A stretch of DNA of 40,937 bases, from assembly GCA_021372295.1 (NCBI GenBank), contig JAJFUS010000021.1, positions 1 to 40,937 on the forward strand, read 5' to 3'. Positions 1-9,700 of the stretch are shown in pieces. How positions within the stretch are numbered: position 1 is the first letter of the stretch; each line of letters begins with the position of its first letter. The stretch comes from a bacterium. Its GTDB lineage: Bacteria > Armatimonadota > UBA5829. Position numbers and translations under genes: made by a program. The notes below the pieces were generated by a model. The model was not told the origin of the DNA, ran no database searches, and worked only from the letters and a program-made list of their open reading frames with translations.

Positions 1-57
1 AATCCTCGTACAATTAACAGGTTTTTTGCACGAATTCGCAAAACGAGCCAAATAACA

Positions 58-313
58 GGGTGTATGTCAAATGTGGGGAGATTTGGGGCTCTGCCCCAAA
101 CCCTGCCAGAGACCCTGTCTCTGGACTCTGCAAGGAAACCAGGTTTCCTTGACATTCTGACCCGAACTTAATTATCCCCTTAAGGGGATAATTAAGTTCG
201 ATACGGGGGTCCAGGGGCCACTCGGCTCCTGGCGGGATCCAAGGGCAGAACCCTTGGTCAGGAGTCTGAGGGTGAAACCCTCAGATCACTTTCCCCACAT
301 TTGACATACACCC
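58..313 (+). repeat. Dispersed palindromic repeat, copy 1 (MITE-like, perfect terminal inverted repeats)
   Basis: The element is bounded by a perfect 22-bp inverted repeat (58-79 against 292-313). Inside is a chain of small hairpins, such as GGGGCTCTGCCCC and AAGGAAACCAGGTTTCCTT. In the middle is a perfect 38-nt palindrome at 163-200 centred on CCCCTTAAGGGG. The same shell recurs at 11458-11709, in reverse at 16749-17014, and in shortened form at 26367-26464. It contains no plausible reading frame. The perfect ends suggest a non-autonomous mobile element, but I see no target-site duplication. It fills the stretch upstream of the first gene. Confidence 0.85.
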
Positions 314-329
314 GACTGAACACTTTCAG

Positions 330-359
330 TTGACCGCAACCGGCGCCGGTTGGTATACT
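330..359 (+). promoter_or_regulatory. Sigma70-type promoter of the 369-791 membrane gene
   Basis: TTGACC (330-335), an 18-bp spacer and TATACT (354-359). The expected transcription start is about 365-367, and the ATG at 369 follows almost at once with no Shine-Dalgarno motif. The mRNA may therefore be leaderless or nearly so. Confidence 0.55.
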
Positions 360-368
360 CTATCCAAT

Positions 369-791
369 ATGATTGATGTAGAATCCTCCACAAGCTATTC
401 GTCGTCATCCGGTCATGTCGCCGCTGCATCGGCGGTCGGGCTGACGATGGGTGTAATTGCGGGATGGGGCATAGAGTTCGGAGGCATTTTTACAGTTTTT
501 CTCGCGCTTGTATATGGAGTCCTTACTGGTGAAGCAATACTCAGGGCAGGCGGACGTATGTGCCGACGTACGATGGAAATCGTTACGGCAATATGCATGG
601 TAGCCGGTGCGCTGGGTGGCAGACTGCTGATCGGATGGATTCAACTGACGTCGACTGCATATATCCATCCACCGCTGGGGGTTTTCAGTGTAGTAGCAGA
701 TCTGGTTATGCCAACGCCGATCCCTCTTGTGTCGCTCATCATTGCAATTATAGCGGCAGTAATAAAGATAAGGTTATCGCCAGCCAATTAG
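369..791 (+). CDS. Small integral membrane protein, function unknown
   Basis: This 140-residue protein has a short polar, serine-rich N terminus followed by about four hydrophobic segments rich in Gly, Ala, Ile and Val, so it should sit in the inner membrane. I do not recognise the family. A TTG at 330 would give a longer frame, but that codon falls inside the -35 box of a good promoter, so the ATG at 369 is the better start. It ends tail to tail with the gene at 788-1336; their stop codons overlap by a few bases. The repeat at 58-313 ends 16 bases before its promoter. Confidence 0.6.
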   Translation: MIDVESSTSYSSSSGHVAAASAVGLTMGVIAGWGIEFGGIFTVFLALVYGVLTGEAILRAGGRMCRRTMEIVTAICMVAGALGGRLLIGWIQLTSTAYIHPPLGVFSVVADLVMPTPIPLVSLIIAIIAAVIKIRLSPAN

Positions 792-1336
792 ATCCCTATT
801 CTTGTGCCGATCGAGAGTGACAACCCGCTGAAATCAATATCCGATGATGAGGGTATGGACATCTTGGGCAATACGTCATATCGCAGTTCGATGAATGTTG
901 CTCCGCTCAATTCTATGCCCCCGAAAAAGCTGGCGCCAATTTTCGAGCTGTCATAGGGACCGTATTTGAGGCTGTACATGCCGACCCCACTGCCGACATA
1001 CCAGTTCATATTTGAATTGCCATCGCCGAATCGCTGGATTGCAGAAGCGGTAATCGGAATCATCTTCGCATCGTAATATCCGAATTCCTCGCTGAAGAAC
1101 GATGCTGAAATGATGAAATTCGGACGATCGAACTCGTCGAACTTCATATTATAGTCCACGGTCGGCCCCAACCAGATATCATTTACATCGGCCAACTCTG
1201 AGTCTGATGGGCAAAACATTGATGCCCGAACGCCGAAAATGCTTTTGTTGCTGGACTCATACTGCGCCAGAGCCGCGCAGCCCAATATTGATACCAGAGA
1301 AAAAACAAGCGCGATAGTAAGATATCGATTAGTCAT
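788..1336 (-). CDS. Secreted outer-membrane beta-barrel-like protein
   Basis: This 182-residue protein has an N-terminal signal peptide: a positively charged start, a hydrophobic core and a cleavage region near the ALAQ motif around residue 25. The rest is made of alternating polar and aromatic short strands (WYVGSGVGMYSL, GASFFGGIEL, GLSLSIGTRIGI), as in small eight-stranded outer-membrane barrels. AAAGGAAA before the ATG is a fair ribosome-binding site. It follows plsC on the same strand after a 60-bp gap, so it may be transcribed separately. The exact role is unknown; the barrel assignment rests on pattern only. Confidence 0.6.
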   Translation of the reverse strand: MTNRYLTIALVFSLVSILGCAALAQYESSNKSIFGVRASMFCPSDSELADVNDIWLGPTVDYNMKFDEFDRPNFIISASFFSEEFGYYDAKMIPITASAIQRFGDGNSNMNWYVGSGVGMYSLKYGPYDSSKIGASFFGGIELSGATFIELRYDVLPKMSIPSSSDIDFSGLSLSIGTRIGI

Positions 1337-1396
1337 CGGATTTCCTTTCGCAAGTCAGACTCGACAATTGCATTATACGATCCCATCCGCGGCAAG

Positions 1397-2017
1397 TCAA
1401 CCGACTCTGTACTCGTCCAGCAGCTTCCCGATGGCCGTCATAATCCTCTTGCCGACCTCTTCCACCACTTCGCGGCCGCCTTTGTCATACAAATCGTCAA
1501 GCTGCACCGGTTCGCCATAGACAACACGCAGCCTGGTAAATTTCAAAAACATCGAGTGCGGCGGAAGCAGTTTTTCAGTGTTTACAAGCGCGACCGGGAT
1601 TACAGGAACCTTCGCGCGCAGCGCTATCATTCCCACGCCAGCCTCGGCGGGAAGCAATGCGCCGTCCAGGCTGCGCTGGCCTTCCGGGAACATAGCCACG
1701 ACTTCGCCGGAGAGCAGCAGTTCGATAGCTTTTTTGAGAGCAGCCCTATCGGCAGTGCCACGCCTTACCGGAAACGCCCCTGTGCCGTGTATCAGACGTC
1801 CAAGCACGGGTATCTGGAAAAGCTCGAGCTTGGCCATAAAGTGAACGTGCCGCCCGTTGGCGCGGGCAGCAAGAGCGGGCGGATCAATGTAGCTGACGTG
1901 ATTACCGCACAGCAACACGCCGCCTTCACGCGGGATATTCTCTTTGCCGATCACCCGCCAGCGTCCGAATATTCTGCATATCATTGCCGAGAGTGTCGCG
2001 CCTATCCAAAAAAGCAT
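1397..2017 (-). CDS. plsC: 1-acyl-sn-glycerol-3-phosphate acyltransferase
   Basis: This enzyme transfers an acyl chain to lysophosphatidic acid to make phosphatidic acid at the inner membrane. At 206 residues it has the normal length of bacterial PlsC. The catalytic HX4D motif is at His40-Asp45 (NHVSYID), and the substrate-binding FPEG motif is at 110-113 (FPEGQRS). A hydrophobic N-terminal segment fits membrane attachment. AGAGGT precedes the ATG. It lies 14 bp after cmk, a pairing common in Gram-positive-type genomes, so it is probably the fifth gene of the hisC-aroF-tyrA-cmk operon. Confidence 0.92.
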   Translation of the reverse strand: MLFWIGATLSAMICRIFGRWRVIGKENIPREGGVLLCGNHVSYIDPPALAARANGRHVHFMAKLELFQIPVLGRLIHGTGAFPVRRGTADRAALKKAIELLLSGEVVAMFPEGQRSLDGALLPAEAGVGMIALRAKVPVIPVALVNTEKLLPPHSMFLKFTRLRVVYGEPVQLDDLYDKGGREVVEEVGKRIMTAIGKLLDEYRVG

Positions 2018-2031
2018 CTGACCTCTAACCC

Positions 2032-2709
2032 CTAATTCGCAGGAATTTTCTCGTCATGAATGCCGACTATCGCGTCCACGACCTGCTCGGCGGACATGTT
2101 GTCGGTTTCGAGAAGAGTCGCTCCGGCAGCGAGTTTCAGTGGAGCGTGTTCGCGGGAGCTGTCGCGAAGGTCGCGCTCTCGAATTTCAGAGGCAATCTTG
2201 TCAACATCGGCCTCCATTCCCATCTCGCGAAGCTGCTCGCACCTTCGCCTGGCGCGTTCGGTGACCGATGCGGTCAAAAACACTTTCACCTCGGCGTTCG
2301 GGAAGACGACCGTGCCTATGTCCCGACCCTCCATGACAACGCCGCCCTGCTCGCCCATTTTGCGCTGAAGCTCGACCAGCCTTTTACGGACTCCCTGGAT
2401 CGCGCTTACGGGCGACGAGAGCCGCGTGGCCTCAGGCGTGCGAATGGCGTCGGTTACGTCCTCGTCGTCGGAAAAGACGTGTTGGACACCTTCGATATTG
2501 GCAAATTCGATCTCTGTCCGCTTCGCGAGAGTTGAGATTTTCGCAGTGTCCGAGAGCGGAATTCCCTCGCGGATCACATTCAATGCGATAACTCGATACA
2601 TTGCGCCTGTGTCTATATAAAGATATCCAAGCCGATCGGCTACCGCGCGCGCAACAGTGCTTTTGCCTGCACCCGCGGGGCCGTCAATGGCGATTATTGG
2701 TCTACTCAT
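2032..2709 (-). CDS. cmk: Cytidylate kinase
   Basis: This kinase phosphorylates CMP and dCMP with ATP. At 225 residues it matches the family length. The P-loop near residues 8-18 reads DGPAGAGKSTVA, and the CMP-binding region includes YIDTGAMYR and the EGRDIGTVVFPNA segment typical of Cmk. An AAAGGA motif precedes the ATG, which overlaps the tyrA stop codon by four bases, so translation is probably coupled. Its place behind aromatic amino acid genes is typical; in many genomes aroA (EPSP synthase) lies between tyrA and cmk, but it is absent here. Confidence 0.96.
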   Translation of the reverse strand: MSRPIIAIDGPAGAGKSTVARAVADRLGYLYIDTGAMYRVIALNVIREGIPLSDTAKISTLAKRTEIEFANIEGVQHVFSDDEDVTDAIRTPEATRLSSPVSAIQGVRKRLVELQRKMGEQGGVVMEGRDIGTVVFPNAEVKVFLTASVTERARRRCEQLREMGMEADVDKIASEIRERDLRDSSREHAPLKLAAGATLLETDNMSAEQVVDAIVGIHDEKIPAN

Positions 2710-3590
2710 TTTGAAATCCTTTGAAAAGTCTGCCTGATTATACCCGCCTGCTCGAAAAATCGCATTACGGCCTCTTCGTCATTCTCAATCAACGCCAATT
2801 TGAAATCCGCCATCGATCCTTGAAGCATCCCGATCGCCTGCAGCAGCGCGCTTTTGTTGGTGAATACAATGTCTCTCCAGAGTTCGGGCGAACTGTCCGA
2901 TATCCGAGTGAGGTCTCTAAAGCTGCCCGCCGCCAGCGCAAACACTTTGCCCGATTCATGCTGGGCCTGCTCGGCGATCCCAAGAAGTGCAGCGGACATC
3001 ACATGCGGCAGATGGCTGATAATCGCGGTGGCCCGGTCGTGGTCGTCAGGTGTCATGATCTCTACGTTCGACCCAATAGCGTCGGCCAGCTCAGTCAGCC
3101 TACCCAACGCATTGAAATCGGTGTTGCCGCCTGGGGTAAAGACGTAAGTTGCGCCGAGGAAAAGATCGGCAAACGCGGCCTCCACACCGGCCTGTTCGGA
3201 ACCTGCCATGGGGTGACCGCCCACGAAGTGAACTCCTTCCGGCAAAACACTTTCCGCCTGCCGGACCACCTCGCTCTTGGTGCTGCCGACATCCGTCACA
3301 ATCGCGCCCGCCTTAAAGCTGGCGGCCATTCGCTGAAGCGTAGGCGCAATCAGGCTTACGGGCGTGCAAACAACTACCAAATCGGCGTCTTCAGCGCCTT
3401 TTTCGATATCCATCGAGTAGTGGTCAATGGCTCCGAGGATTTTGGCGCGCATCAGCTTCTGCTCGGTTCGACCGATACCGACCACGCGCCTTGCCAGCCG
3501 ACGCTTCTTCACGGCCATTCCAAGCGAGCCGCCTATGAGCCCAACACCCACTATTGCAATGGTGTCGAAGATAAAGTTGTCTTCGCTCAT
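2706..3590 (-). CDS. tyrA: Prephenate dehydrogenase
   Basis: This enzyme oxidatively decarboxylates prephenate to 4-hydroxyphenylpyruvate with NAD(P)+, the tyrosine branch of the pathway. At 294 residues it has the basic dehydrogenase without a fused chorismate mutase or an ACT domain. The Rossmann motif is GVGLIGGSLG near residue 16, followed by VVCTPV, DVGSTK and the family motif GGHPMAGSE near 125. The start overlaps the aroF stop by one base (TAATG) and the stop overlaps the cmk start by four, which indicates a tightly coupled operon. Confidence 0.95.
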   Translation of the reverse strand: MSEDNFIFDTIAIVGVGLIGGSLGMAVKKRRLARRVVGIGRTEQKLMRAKILGAIDHYSMDIEKGAEDADLVVVCTPVSLIAPTLQRMAASFKAGAIVTDVGSTKSEVVRQAESVLPEGVHFVGGHPMAGSEQAGVEAAFADLFLGATYVFTPGGNTDFNALGRLTELADAIGSNVEIMTPDDHDRATAIISHLPHVMSAALLGIAEQAQHESGKVFALAAGSFRDLTRISDSSPELWRDIVFTNKSALLQAIGMLQGSMADFKLALIENDEEAVMRFFEQAGIIRQTFQRISK

Positions 3591-4612
3591 TAAACGTATC
3601 TACCCACTGCGCGCGCAACCGCGGCTATTTCTTGCATCATCGCGGCGAAATGGTCGGGCGTGAGCGACTGCGGGCCGTCCTTGAGCGCTTTTTCGGGGTG
3701 CGGATGGACTTCGATCATGAGCCCGTCACAGCCGGCCGCCACCGCCGCCTTCGCGACAGGTGAAACCAGGCTGAACTTGCCGGTTCCATGGCTGGGATCG
3801 GCCACAATCGGCAGGTGAGTCAGCCCCAGAAGCGCCGGAATCGCGCTGACATCGAACGTGTTGCGGGTATAAGTCTCGAACGTACGGATTCCACGCTCGC
3901 ACAAAATTATATTATAGTTGCCTTTGTTGGCTATATATTCGGCGGCCTGCAGCCATTCTTCGATAGTCGAAGCCATTCCCCGTTTGAGCATAACAGGCTT
4001 TCTGCAGGCTCCGATCTCCTGCAGAAGTGAGTAGTTGGCCATATTCCGAGTGCCTACCTGGAGAATATCAGCATAACGCGAGACCAGTTCAATGTCGCGC
4101 GCGTCCATTACTTCGGTAATGATCGGCAGTCCCGTGACTTCCCGCGCGGCGGCCATCATCTTGAGGCCATCTTCTCCCAGTCCGTGGAAGCTATATGGCG
4201 AAGTGCTTGGTTTGAACGCTCCTCCCCGCAGGATACTTGCCCCGGCGGCCTTCACAGCTTTGGCGACCTCAAGCGTCTGTTCTTCGGTCTCTATCGAGCA
4301 CGGCCCAGCCATCACCACTACTTTCTGGCCGCCTATGTCTACCCCGCGTACAGTTATTATGGATTTGTCCGGATGAAACTCTCTGCCGACCACTTTATAC
4401 GGCTTGAGAATAGGGACCACCCGTTCGATATATGCAAGCGATGAGAGCTGTTCGGCGATCATCGGCTTGACATCATCGTGCGCGCCGATCACTCCGACTA
4501 TTGTCTTTTCGACGCCTTTCGACAGATGCACGCCATATCCGCGATCCTTAAGGTTAGTCAGCAGTTCGTCGAGGTCATTGTCCGTCGCCGCAGGCGAAAG
4601 TATGATAATCAC
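3590..4612 (-). CDS. aroF: 3-deoxy-7-phosphoheptulonate (DAHP) synthase, type I beta
   Basis: This enzyme condenses phosphoenolpyruvate with erythrose 4-phosphate, the first step of the shikimate pathway. At 340 residues it has an N-terminal ferredoxin-like regulatory domain (about 1-70) and a KDO8P-like TIM barrel with [21 protein letters not shown] and DPSHGTGK. This is the layout of feedback-regulated Thermotoga/Bacillus-type enzymes. Translation starts at a GTG that overlaps the hisC stop as GTGA. A near-perfect GGAGGTGAT ribosome-binding site lies inside the end of hisC. The start is therefore well supported and coupled. Confidence 0.95.
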   Translation of the reverse strand: MIIILSPAATDNDLDELLTNLKDRGYGVHLSKGVEKTIVGVIGAHDDVKPMIAEQLSSLAYIERVVPILKPYKVVGREFHPDKSIITVRGVDIGGQKVVVMAGPCSIETEEQTLEVAKAVKAAGASILRGGAFKPSTSPYSFHGLGEDGLKMMAAAREVTGLPIITEVMDARDIELVSRYADILQVGTRNMANYSLLQEIGACRKPVMLKRGMASTIEEWLQAAEYIANKGNYNIILCERGIRTFETYTRNTFDVSAIPALLGLTHLPIVADPSHGTGKFSLVSPVAKAAVAAGCDGLMIEVHPHPEKALKDGPQSLTPDHFAAMMQEIAAVARAVGRYV

Positions 4613-5691
4613 AGCCCCATCACCTCCTTAAATGCGGCGATGAACCGTTCGTTTTGATCGTCTGTTCCGGTGGTGACCCGAATGTACGTCGAACATCCAA
4701 AGCCATTGCGCACGATCACCCCGCGCTTCATAAGCTCGTTGAAGACCCAGTTGCTGTCTTTACCGGTGTCGATCCACACAAAATTGGCTTGAGTTGGCGT
4801 ATATGCGACGCCCATCGAGTCGAGCTGGCGGTAGAAATATTCTTTAGATCGTTTGTTTTGCTCTCTGGATCGCTTAACCTGACCAGGGTCGCCCAGACTT
4901 GCCAGTGCAGCGGCCTGCGCGACGCTGTTCACGTTAAACGGCGCTCGCACACGCTCGAGGCTGTTTGTGATATGCGTCGGAGCGATTCCGTATCCGCATC
5001 TCAAGCCAGCCAGACCGTAAACTTTCGAGAATGTGCGCAGCGCAAGCACGTTTCGCCCAGCTTTTACCCATTCGATGGCACGAGTATAGCCGGGATCGTC
5101 AACGTACTCATAATACGCCTCATCCAGCAGCACTATGCAGCGTTTCGGCAGTTTATCCATCACCCGTTCGATCTCATCCGACGACACGATCGTGCCTGTG
5201 GGATTGTTTGGGTTGGTGATTACGAATATCTTGGTGCGCTCGTTCACTTTTGCAAGCATCGCGTCTAGATCATGCGTCCAATCCTTGAGCGGCACACAGT
5301 GCGCCGCGCAATTCATGATGGTCGAGGCGGCTTTGTATTCCGCGAACGTCGGGTCAGCCTGAACTATCTCGTCGCCGTCCTCAAGAAAAGCCATCCCCAG
5401 ATAGTATATGACCTCATCCCCGCCCGCTCCAAAAAAGAGCATGTCTTTATCAACGCCGAGGTGCTCGGCCAGTGCATTCCTAAGTTCAAAGCAACTGCCC
5501 TCAGGGTAGAACCCGACATTTTCAGCCGCCGCGCGGATTGCGTCAATGGCTTTAGGCGAAGGGCCGAAGGGGTTCTCATTGGAGGCCAGTTTAATGACAT
5601 CGTCAATGCCAAGCTCGCGCTTGACCTCTTCGATGGGTTTGCCGGGAACGTAAGGTGTGAGTTTGAGTATGCACTTTCTGCAGATGTCCAT
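4609..5691 (-). CDS. hisC: Histidinol-phosphate / aromatic aminotransferase
   Basis: This PLP enzyme transfers an amino group to imidazole acetol phosphate. In this operon it probably also acts on phenylpyruvate and hydroxyphenylpyruvate. The protein has 360 residues, with the PLP lysine at K223 ([11 protein letters not shown]), the PLP-contacting D190 and Y193 (LLDEAYYEY) and NPNNPTG at 160-166. The frame is open further upstream, but the ATG at 5691 has a strong AAGGAGA site just before it, and the extension would cover the promoter. It is the first gene of hisC-aroF-tyrA-cmk-plsC. Placement with aroF and tyrA rather than with his genes argues for an aromatic role. Confidence 0.93.
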   Translation of the reverse strand: MDICRKCILKLTPYVPGKPIEEVKRELGIDDVIKLASNENPFGPSPKAIDAIRAAAENVGFYPEGSCFELRNALAEHLGVDKDMLFFGAGGDEVIYYLGMAFLEDGDEIVQADPTFAEYKAASTIMNCAAHCVPLKDWTHDLDAMLAKVNERTKIFVITNPNNPTGTIVSSDEIERVMDKLPKRCIVLLDEAYYEYVDDPGYTRAIEWVKAGRNVLALRTFSKVYGLAGLRCGYGIAPTHITNSLERVRAPFNVNSVAQAAALASLGDPGQVKRSREQNKRSKEYFYRQLDSMGVAYTPTQANFVWIDTGKDSNWVFNELMKRGVIVRNGFGCSTYIRVTTGTDDQNERFIAAFKEVMGL

Positions 5692-5721
5692 GAGTAACGC
5701 ATCTCCTTCTATATCACAAAA

Positions 5722-5750
5722 AGGATAACACAAACTCGACTCTTTGGCAA
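5722..5750 (-). promoter_or_regulatory. Promoter of the hisC-aroF-tyrA-cmk-plsC operon
   Basis: Read on the minus strand: TTGCCA (5750-5745), a 17-bp spacer and TATCCT (5727-5722). This predicts a start near 5715 and a leader of about 24 nt to the hisC ATG. No attenuator or T-box is visible in so short a leader. Confidence 0.6.
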
Positions 5751-5875
5751 AGCCAGGAATCAACTGGGAAACACAGTCTAGAAGCAGGGTAATCGCACTA
5801 AAACCCAAAAGGTTTCAAATTCAGCAACAAGCGGAACAATAGTCCTGATTAGTCAGTATTGTTAAAGTGCAGGAC

Positions 5876-5904
5876 TTGCGTCGAAGAGGATTTCATCCGA
5901 TAAT
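5876..5904 (+). promoter_or_regulatory. Promoter of the 5928-6602 coiled-coil gene
   Basis: TTGCGT (5876-5881), a 17-bp spacer and GATAAT (5899-5904), with a transcription start expected near 5911. It is divergent from the hisC promoter, with about 125 bp between the two -35 boxes. Confidence 0.5.
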
Positions 5905-5927
5905 GGTGCTGATGGGAGGTTGGTGCC

Positions 5928-6602
5928 TTGAACAACAAAAAACAGACGGGAAACGCCGATGCGCTGAAAGACAAACTCAATCGCGCTTTGCGCAGGCTCG
6001 AGGGGCTTAAAGAAAAAAGCAAGCTCCTCGAAATGCAATATGATGACGCCAAAAATCGCGAAAAAAACTCCACCGAACTTGTAACCGAACTGCTCGAGCG
6101 CCAGCGCGAGTTGAACGTCATGCTCAACCGCGCCAATATAATGCTCAATCGAACTCAGGAGGCTATGGCTCTCACTTCGATGGAGTTCAACGAAATCGCC
6201 AAAGCGCTCCCCGAGCCTAAAAAAGCCGAGTGGTCTGAGCGTGTCGCCAAAATTAATGAACTTTTCAAGAAGACCGGCATTCAGGACGCCGAGGTGCTCG
6301 GCCTTGAGGCTCCCGATGCCGCCAAATTCAGCACCGACGAGATCGACAGAGAGTCTCAGCAGGCTTTCGGCAGAAAGGACTCATTCTGGAACGCTAGCAC
6401 GCGACCCCAGCCCCCTCGAGTCGAGGCCGAACCGGTAGACGAATGTGAAAACGTCGTTTCGGAGCCGGTTTCCGTCTGCGAAAGCTCTCAGCCCGATATC
6501 AATCCTCTGGACGTTATCACCGAAGAATACCGAGAGTCTGCCGAGGCTCAGAAGAAAAGCTGGTGGCAGAAAGCCTTCACCAAATCTGGAACCGAAGACT
6601 GA
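5928..6602 (+). CDS. Cytoplasmic coiled-coil protein, function unknown
   Basis: The protein has 224 residues. Roughly 8-95 form a charged heptad-rich coiled coil (LKDKLNRALRRLEGLKEKSKLL and on), followed by a Pro-rich acidic linker and a basic C-terminal tail with WWQK. There is no signal peptide or membrane segment. Translation starts at TTG; GGGAGG at 5914-5919, eight bases upstream, supports this start. It precedes the SLBB exporter but ends before that gene's own promoter. I do not recognise a named family; a structural or scaffolding role is only a guess. Confidence 0.7.
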   Translation: MNNKKQTGNADALKDKLNRALRRLEGLKEKSKLLEMQYDDAKNREKNSTELVTELLERQRELNVMLNRANIMLNRTQEAMALTSMEFNEIAKALPEPKKAEWSERVAKINELFKKTGIQDAEVLGLEAPDAAKFSTDEIDRESQQAFGRKDSFWNASTRPQPPRVEAEPVDECENVVSEPVSVCESSQPDINPLDVITEEYRESAEAQKKSWWQKAFTKSGTED

Positions 6603-6617
6603 TCGCCAATAAGCAAC

Positions 6618-6646
6618 TTGACACTCTACTTCCTCGACCATATAAT
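6618..6646 (+). promoter_or_regulatory. Consensus sigma70 promoter of the SLBB exporter gene
   Basis: A perfect TTGACA (6618-6623), exactly 17 bp of spacer, then a perfect TATAAT (6641-6646). It starts 15 bases past the preceding stop codon and predicts a leader of about 55 nt to the ATG at 6707. Confidence 0.85.
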
Positions 6647-6706
6647 CTACCCAGGGCATGTGTGGCCTTTTGCCGTCAGCCCATCTTCACAAGTGAGCAA
6701 AACACC

Positions 6707-9700
6707 ATGAAGCACAGTTCAGTCATCATTCAAACCATATTGATTCTCGTGATTGCCTCTGGCGCGTGGGCGGCTAATACGACTGCCACCACTCAGCCCT
6801 CGACCACAACAGGTCAGTACGGCAGCGCAAAAAATCGGACGACAACCGGCTCCACGAAATCGACCAAATCAAGCGCGTCCGATAATCAAAAGACGACCAA
6901 TTCGACCGATAACAAGATCGAACAGGTCAAAAAGTCATCGATTCTCGACGGCGCTCTGCCCGAGCTCACCCAAGCCGAAGAACTGCAAAAGGCTGAAGAG
7001 CTCTTTCAGCAGAAAACATCGGACTTGAACACCGTGCTGGAAGACATCGGCAAGCGAATCGAAGATTTGCGGCGGCAGACCGACCGCCCTATGCAGGAAG
7101 ACCTCAACCGTGTCAACGACGACCTCGCGCTGGTCGAAAATGCGCTGAACTCGATCGACATAACCAAGCTCTCTCCGCTCACGCAGCTTCAGCGTACCGA
7201 ACTGCAGGACAAGATATTCGAGCACAAACTCTCCATGGAGATATTGAACCGGCGCTGGAGCGGCGAGTGGGATGTTTTCGGGCTGGATTTCTTCCAGAGC
7301 GCGCCTCCTGTGGCTTCGCCCGACAACAAAACCGTGCCCGATGATTATAAGATCCGAAAAGGAGACACCCTTCTGGTGGTGGCTCACAGCAGTCTGGGCT
7401 CTCAGGACGAATATTCGCGCCAGGTGGACGGCAGCGGCACAATCCTGTTGCCGGGAGCCGGGCGTGTAAGCGCCGCCGGAAGGACCGCCGCGCAGGTGGA
7501 AAAAGTCCTTGCCGGAAGAATATCGTCAAAGTTCAAGCAGATAACGGTTGATGTCACTGTCCAGGCGATGTCGCCGATGCAGGTGCAGGTGGCCGGTGAA
7601 GCGGCTCGACCAGGCACATACGTGCTGGAAGGCATGGCCACGGTCTTTAACGCGCTATATCAGGCGGGCGGCCCGAAAAAGTCGGGTTCTCTGCGGCACA
7701 TATCGCTGATCAGGAGCGGCTGCCCGACCCGCAACATCGACCTCTACGATTTCCTTCTCAACGGAAGCAAAAAAAGCGATGTGCTCCTCAAGGACGGAGA
7801 CTCGATATTTATACGGCCGGTCGGCCAGACTATAGTGGTGGGTGGCGAAGTGGTTCGACCCGGCCGCTACGAACCTACATTCCCAATTACTTTGGGAAAA
7901 GCGCTCGAAATGGCCGGAGGAGCTAAATCCGGCGGATATCTGCAGAGCGTGCAGGTGGAACGAGTCGAGAACGGCGAGTACAGGGCACTTTTGAGCGAGA
8001 CAATCGGCGGCAAAAGCGGCAATTCGTCATTCGCGCTTCAGCCCGGCGACCAGGTAATCGTCTCGACGGTCAGGCAAGATCCCACCAATCAGATCGCGGT
8101 AACCGGGCTTGTTGGAGCGCCTGGGATGTATGGCTTCAGAGAAGGGATGCGCATCTCCGAAGTGGTCAAGATGGCTCAAGGGCTTGCCAAGGATAAGGAA
8201 GTCTACGGTGGACGGGCTGATATTCTGCGCATAGAGCCGTTCAAAGGAGCCGAAATAATCAGTTTCGACCTGAACAAGGCTCTCGAAGGCGATGAAAAGA
8301 ACGATATTGTACTTCACAAGCTGGATCGTGTGTTCGTATACTCGCCGGAACAGGTTGTGTTCAGACCCAAACTGGTGACTCTAGACGGCTGTGTGGCTCG
8401 CCCCGGCACTTACAAGAGAACCGGCGGCATGCGGGTGAGCGATATTGTCGCGGCGGCTGGAGGTGTGCTCCCGGAAGCTTACCTTTCGCGCGCCGACCTG
8501 ATCCGCATGGAAGACGGCGAACGCACCCAACTGGTTCGAGTGGATCTTCAGGCCGCTTTGAATGGCGACCCTGATGCGAACGTCGAGCTGCGCGACCGAG
8601 ACAAGCTGATGATTTTCGCCCACGAAGATGTTCAGTGGCAGGATCGCACGGTGCGAATCGAAGGAGCAGTGCAGAAGCCGGGAGAGTACACACGGTCAGA
8701 CGATATGCGCGTCAGCGACCTGATATTCAAAGCAGGCGGACTGCTTCCAGAGGCCGGAAAAACCGCTGAGATGGCTCGATGCTCGCACTCGGGCAGCAGT
8801 TCAGTCAGCACAATCGACCTCAATGCTATCGCTTCGACCACGGACAGCGACCCACTGCTCGAAGACCGCGATGTCGTCACTATTCCGGCCGTCAACCCAT
8901 ATCTGCGTGGGCCGGAAGTGGTGTTCATCACCGGTGAAGTGGCAAAGCCCGGGCCCTACGTGCTGACCAGTCAAGACGATAAGCTCCTCGATGTCATTAA
9001 GCGCGCCGGAGGTCTCACCCAGCACGCCGACACAAACGGATTATTGTTTCTCAGGCAAAAGGCCACATTTGAAAAGGATCATCGAAACAAGGACTCGGAC
9101 GTGATCCTTGAAAAAGCGAAACTCTTTGCCGACAAGCAGTTCCTCACCCAACTGGCGAAAATGGGCGTAAAACTGCCCGAGGACTTTATGCTGTCGAACC
9201 AAGAAAACACCGATGAGTCGGCAACCACTCAAATCAACGAAGATCTTGAAAATACCGAGCAGCCTGGAATGTTTACCGGCGACCAGCCTATCCAGAGCGC
9301 TGAAGACATTCTGCGCGTGATGAAAAAAGAAAATGACAAAGACCGTATCAGCGCCATGGGGCCGCCCGTCGAAGACGACGAATACAAGAACGGCGGCAAA
9401 GGTGGCAAAAACCTTAAAGATGGAAACGGCAGCAAGCCAGGTTTCCCTGAAGACGGGATGAATAAACTAACGACGGACGACGCCACACTGGATTTGGTCG
9501 ACAGCACCAGGATATCCATCAGCCTCTCAAATGCGCTAAATGACTCGACAGCGCCCGATAACATGGTTATGCGGGACGGTGACAGAATATTCATCCCGAG
9601 GATCACGAATGTGGTGACGGTGATAGGAGCGGTACTGCATCCGCATTCGTTCGCGGCGGCAGCGGACAAGAACGTAGATTATTACCTGGAAAGATCGGGC

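Noticed and set aside
5692..5808. Extended start of hisC
   Set aside because: It would cover the promoter; a strong ribosome-binding site supports the ATG at 5691.
6563..6706. Extended start of the SLBB exporter
   Set aside because: It would begin inside the previous gene and upstream of a perfect promoter, and would bury the signal peptide.
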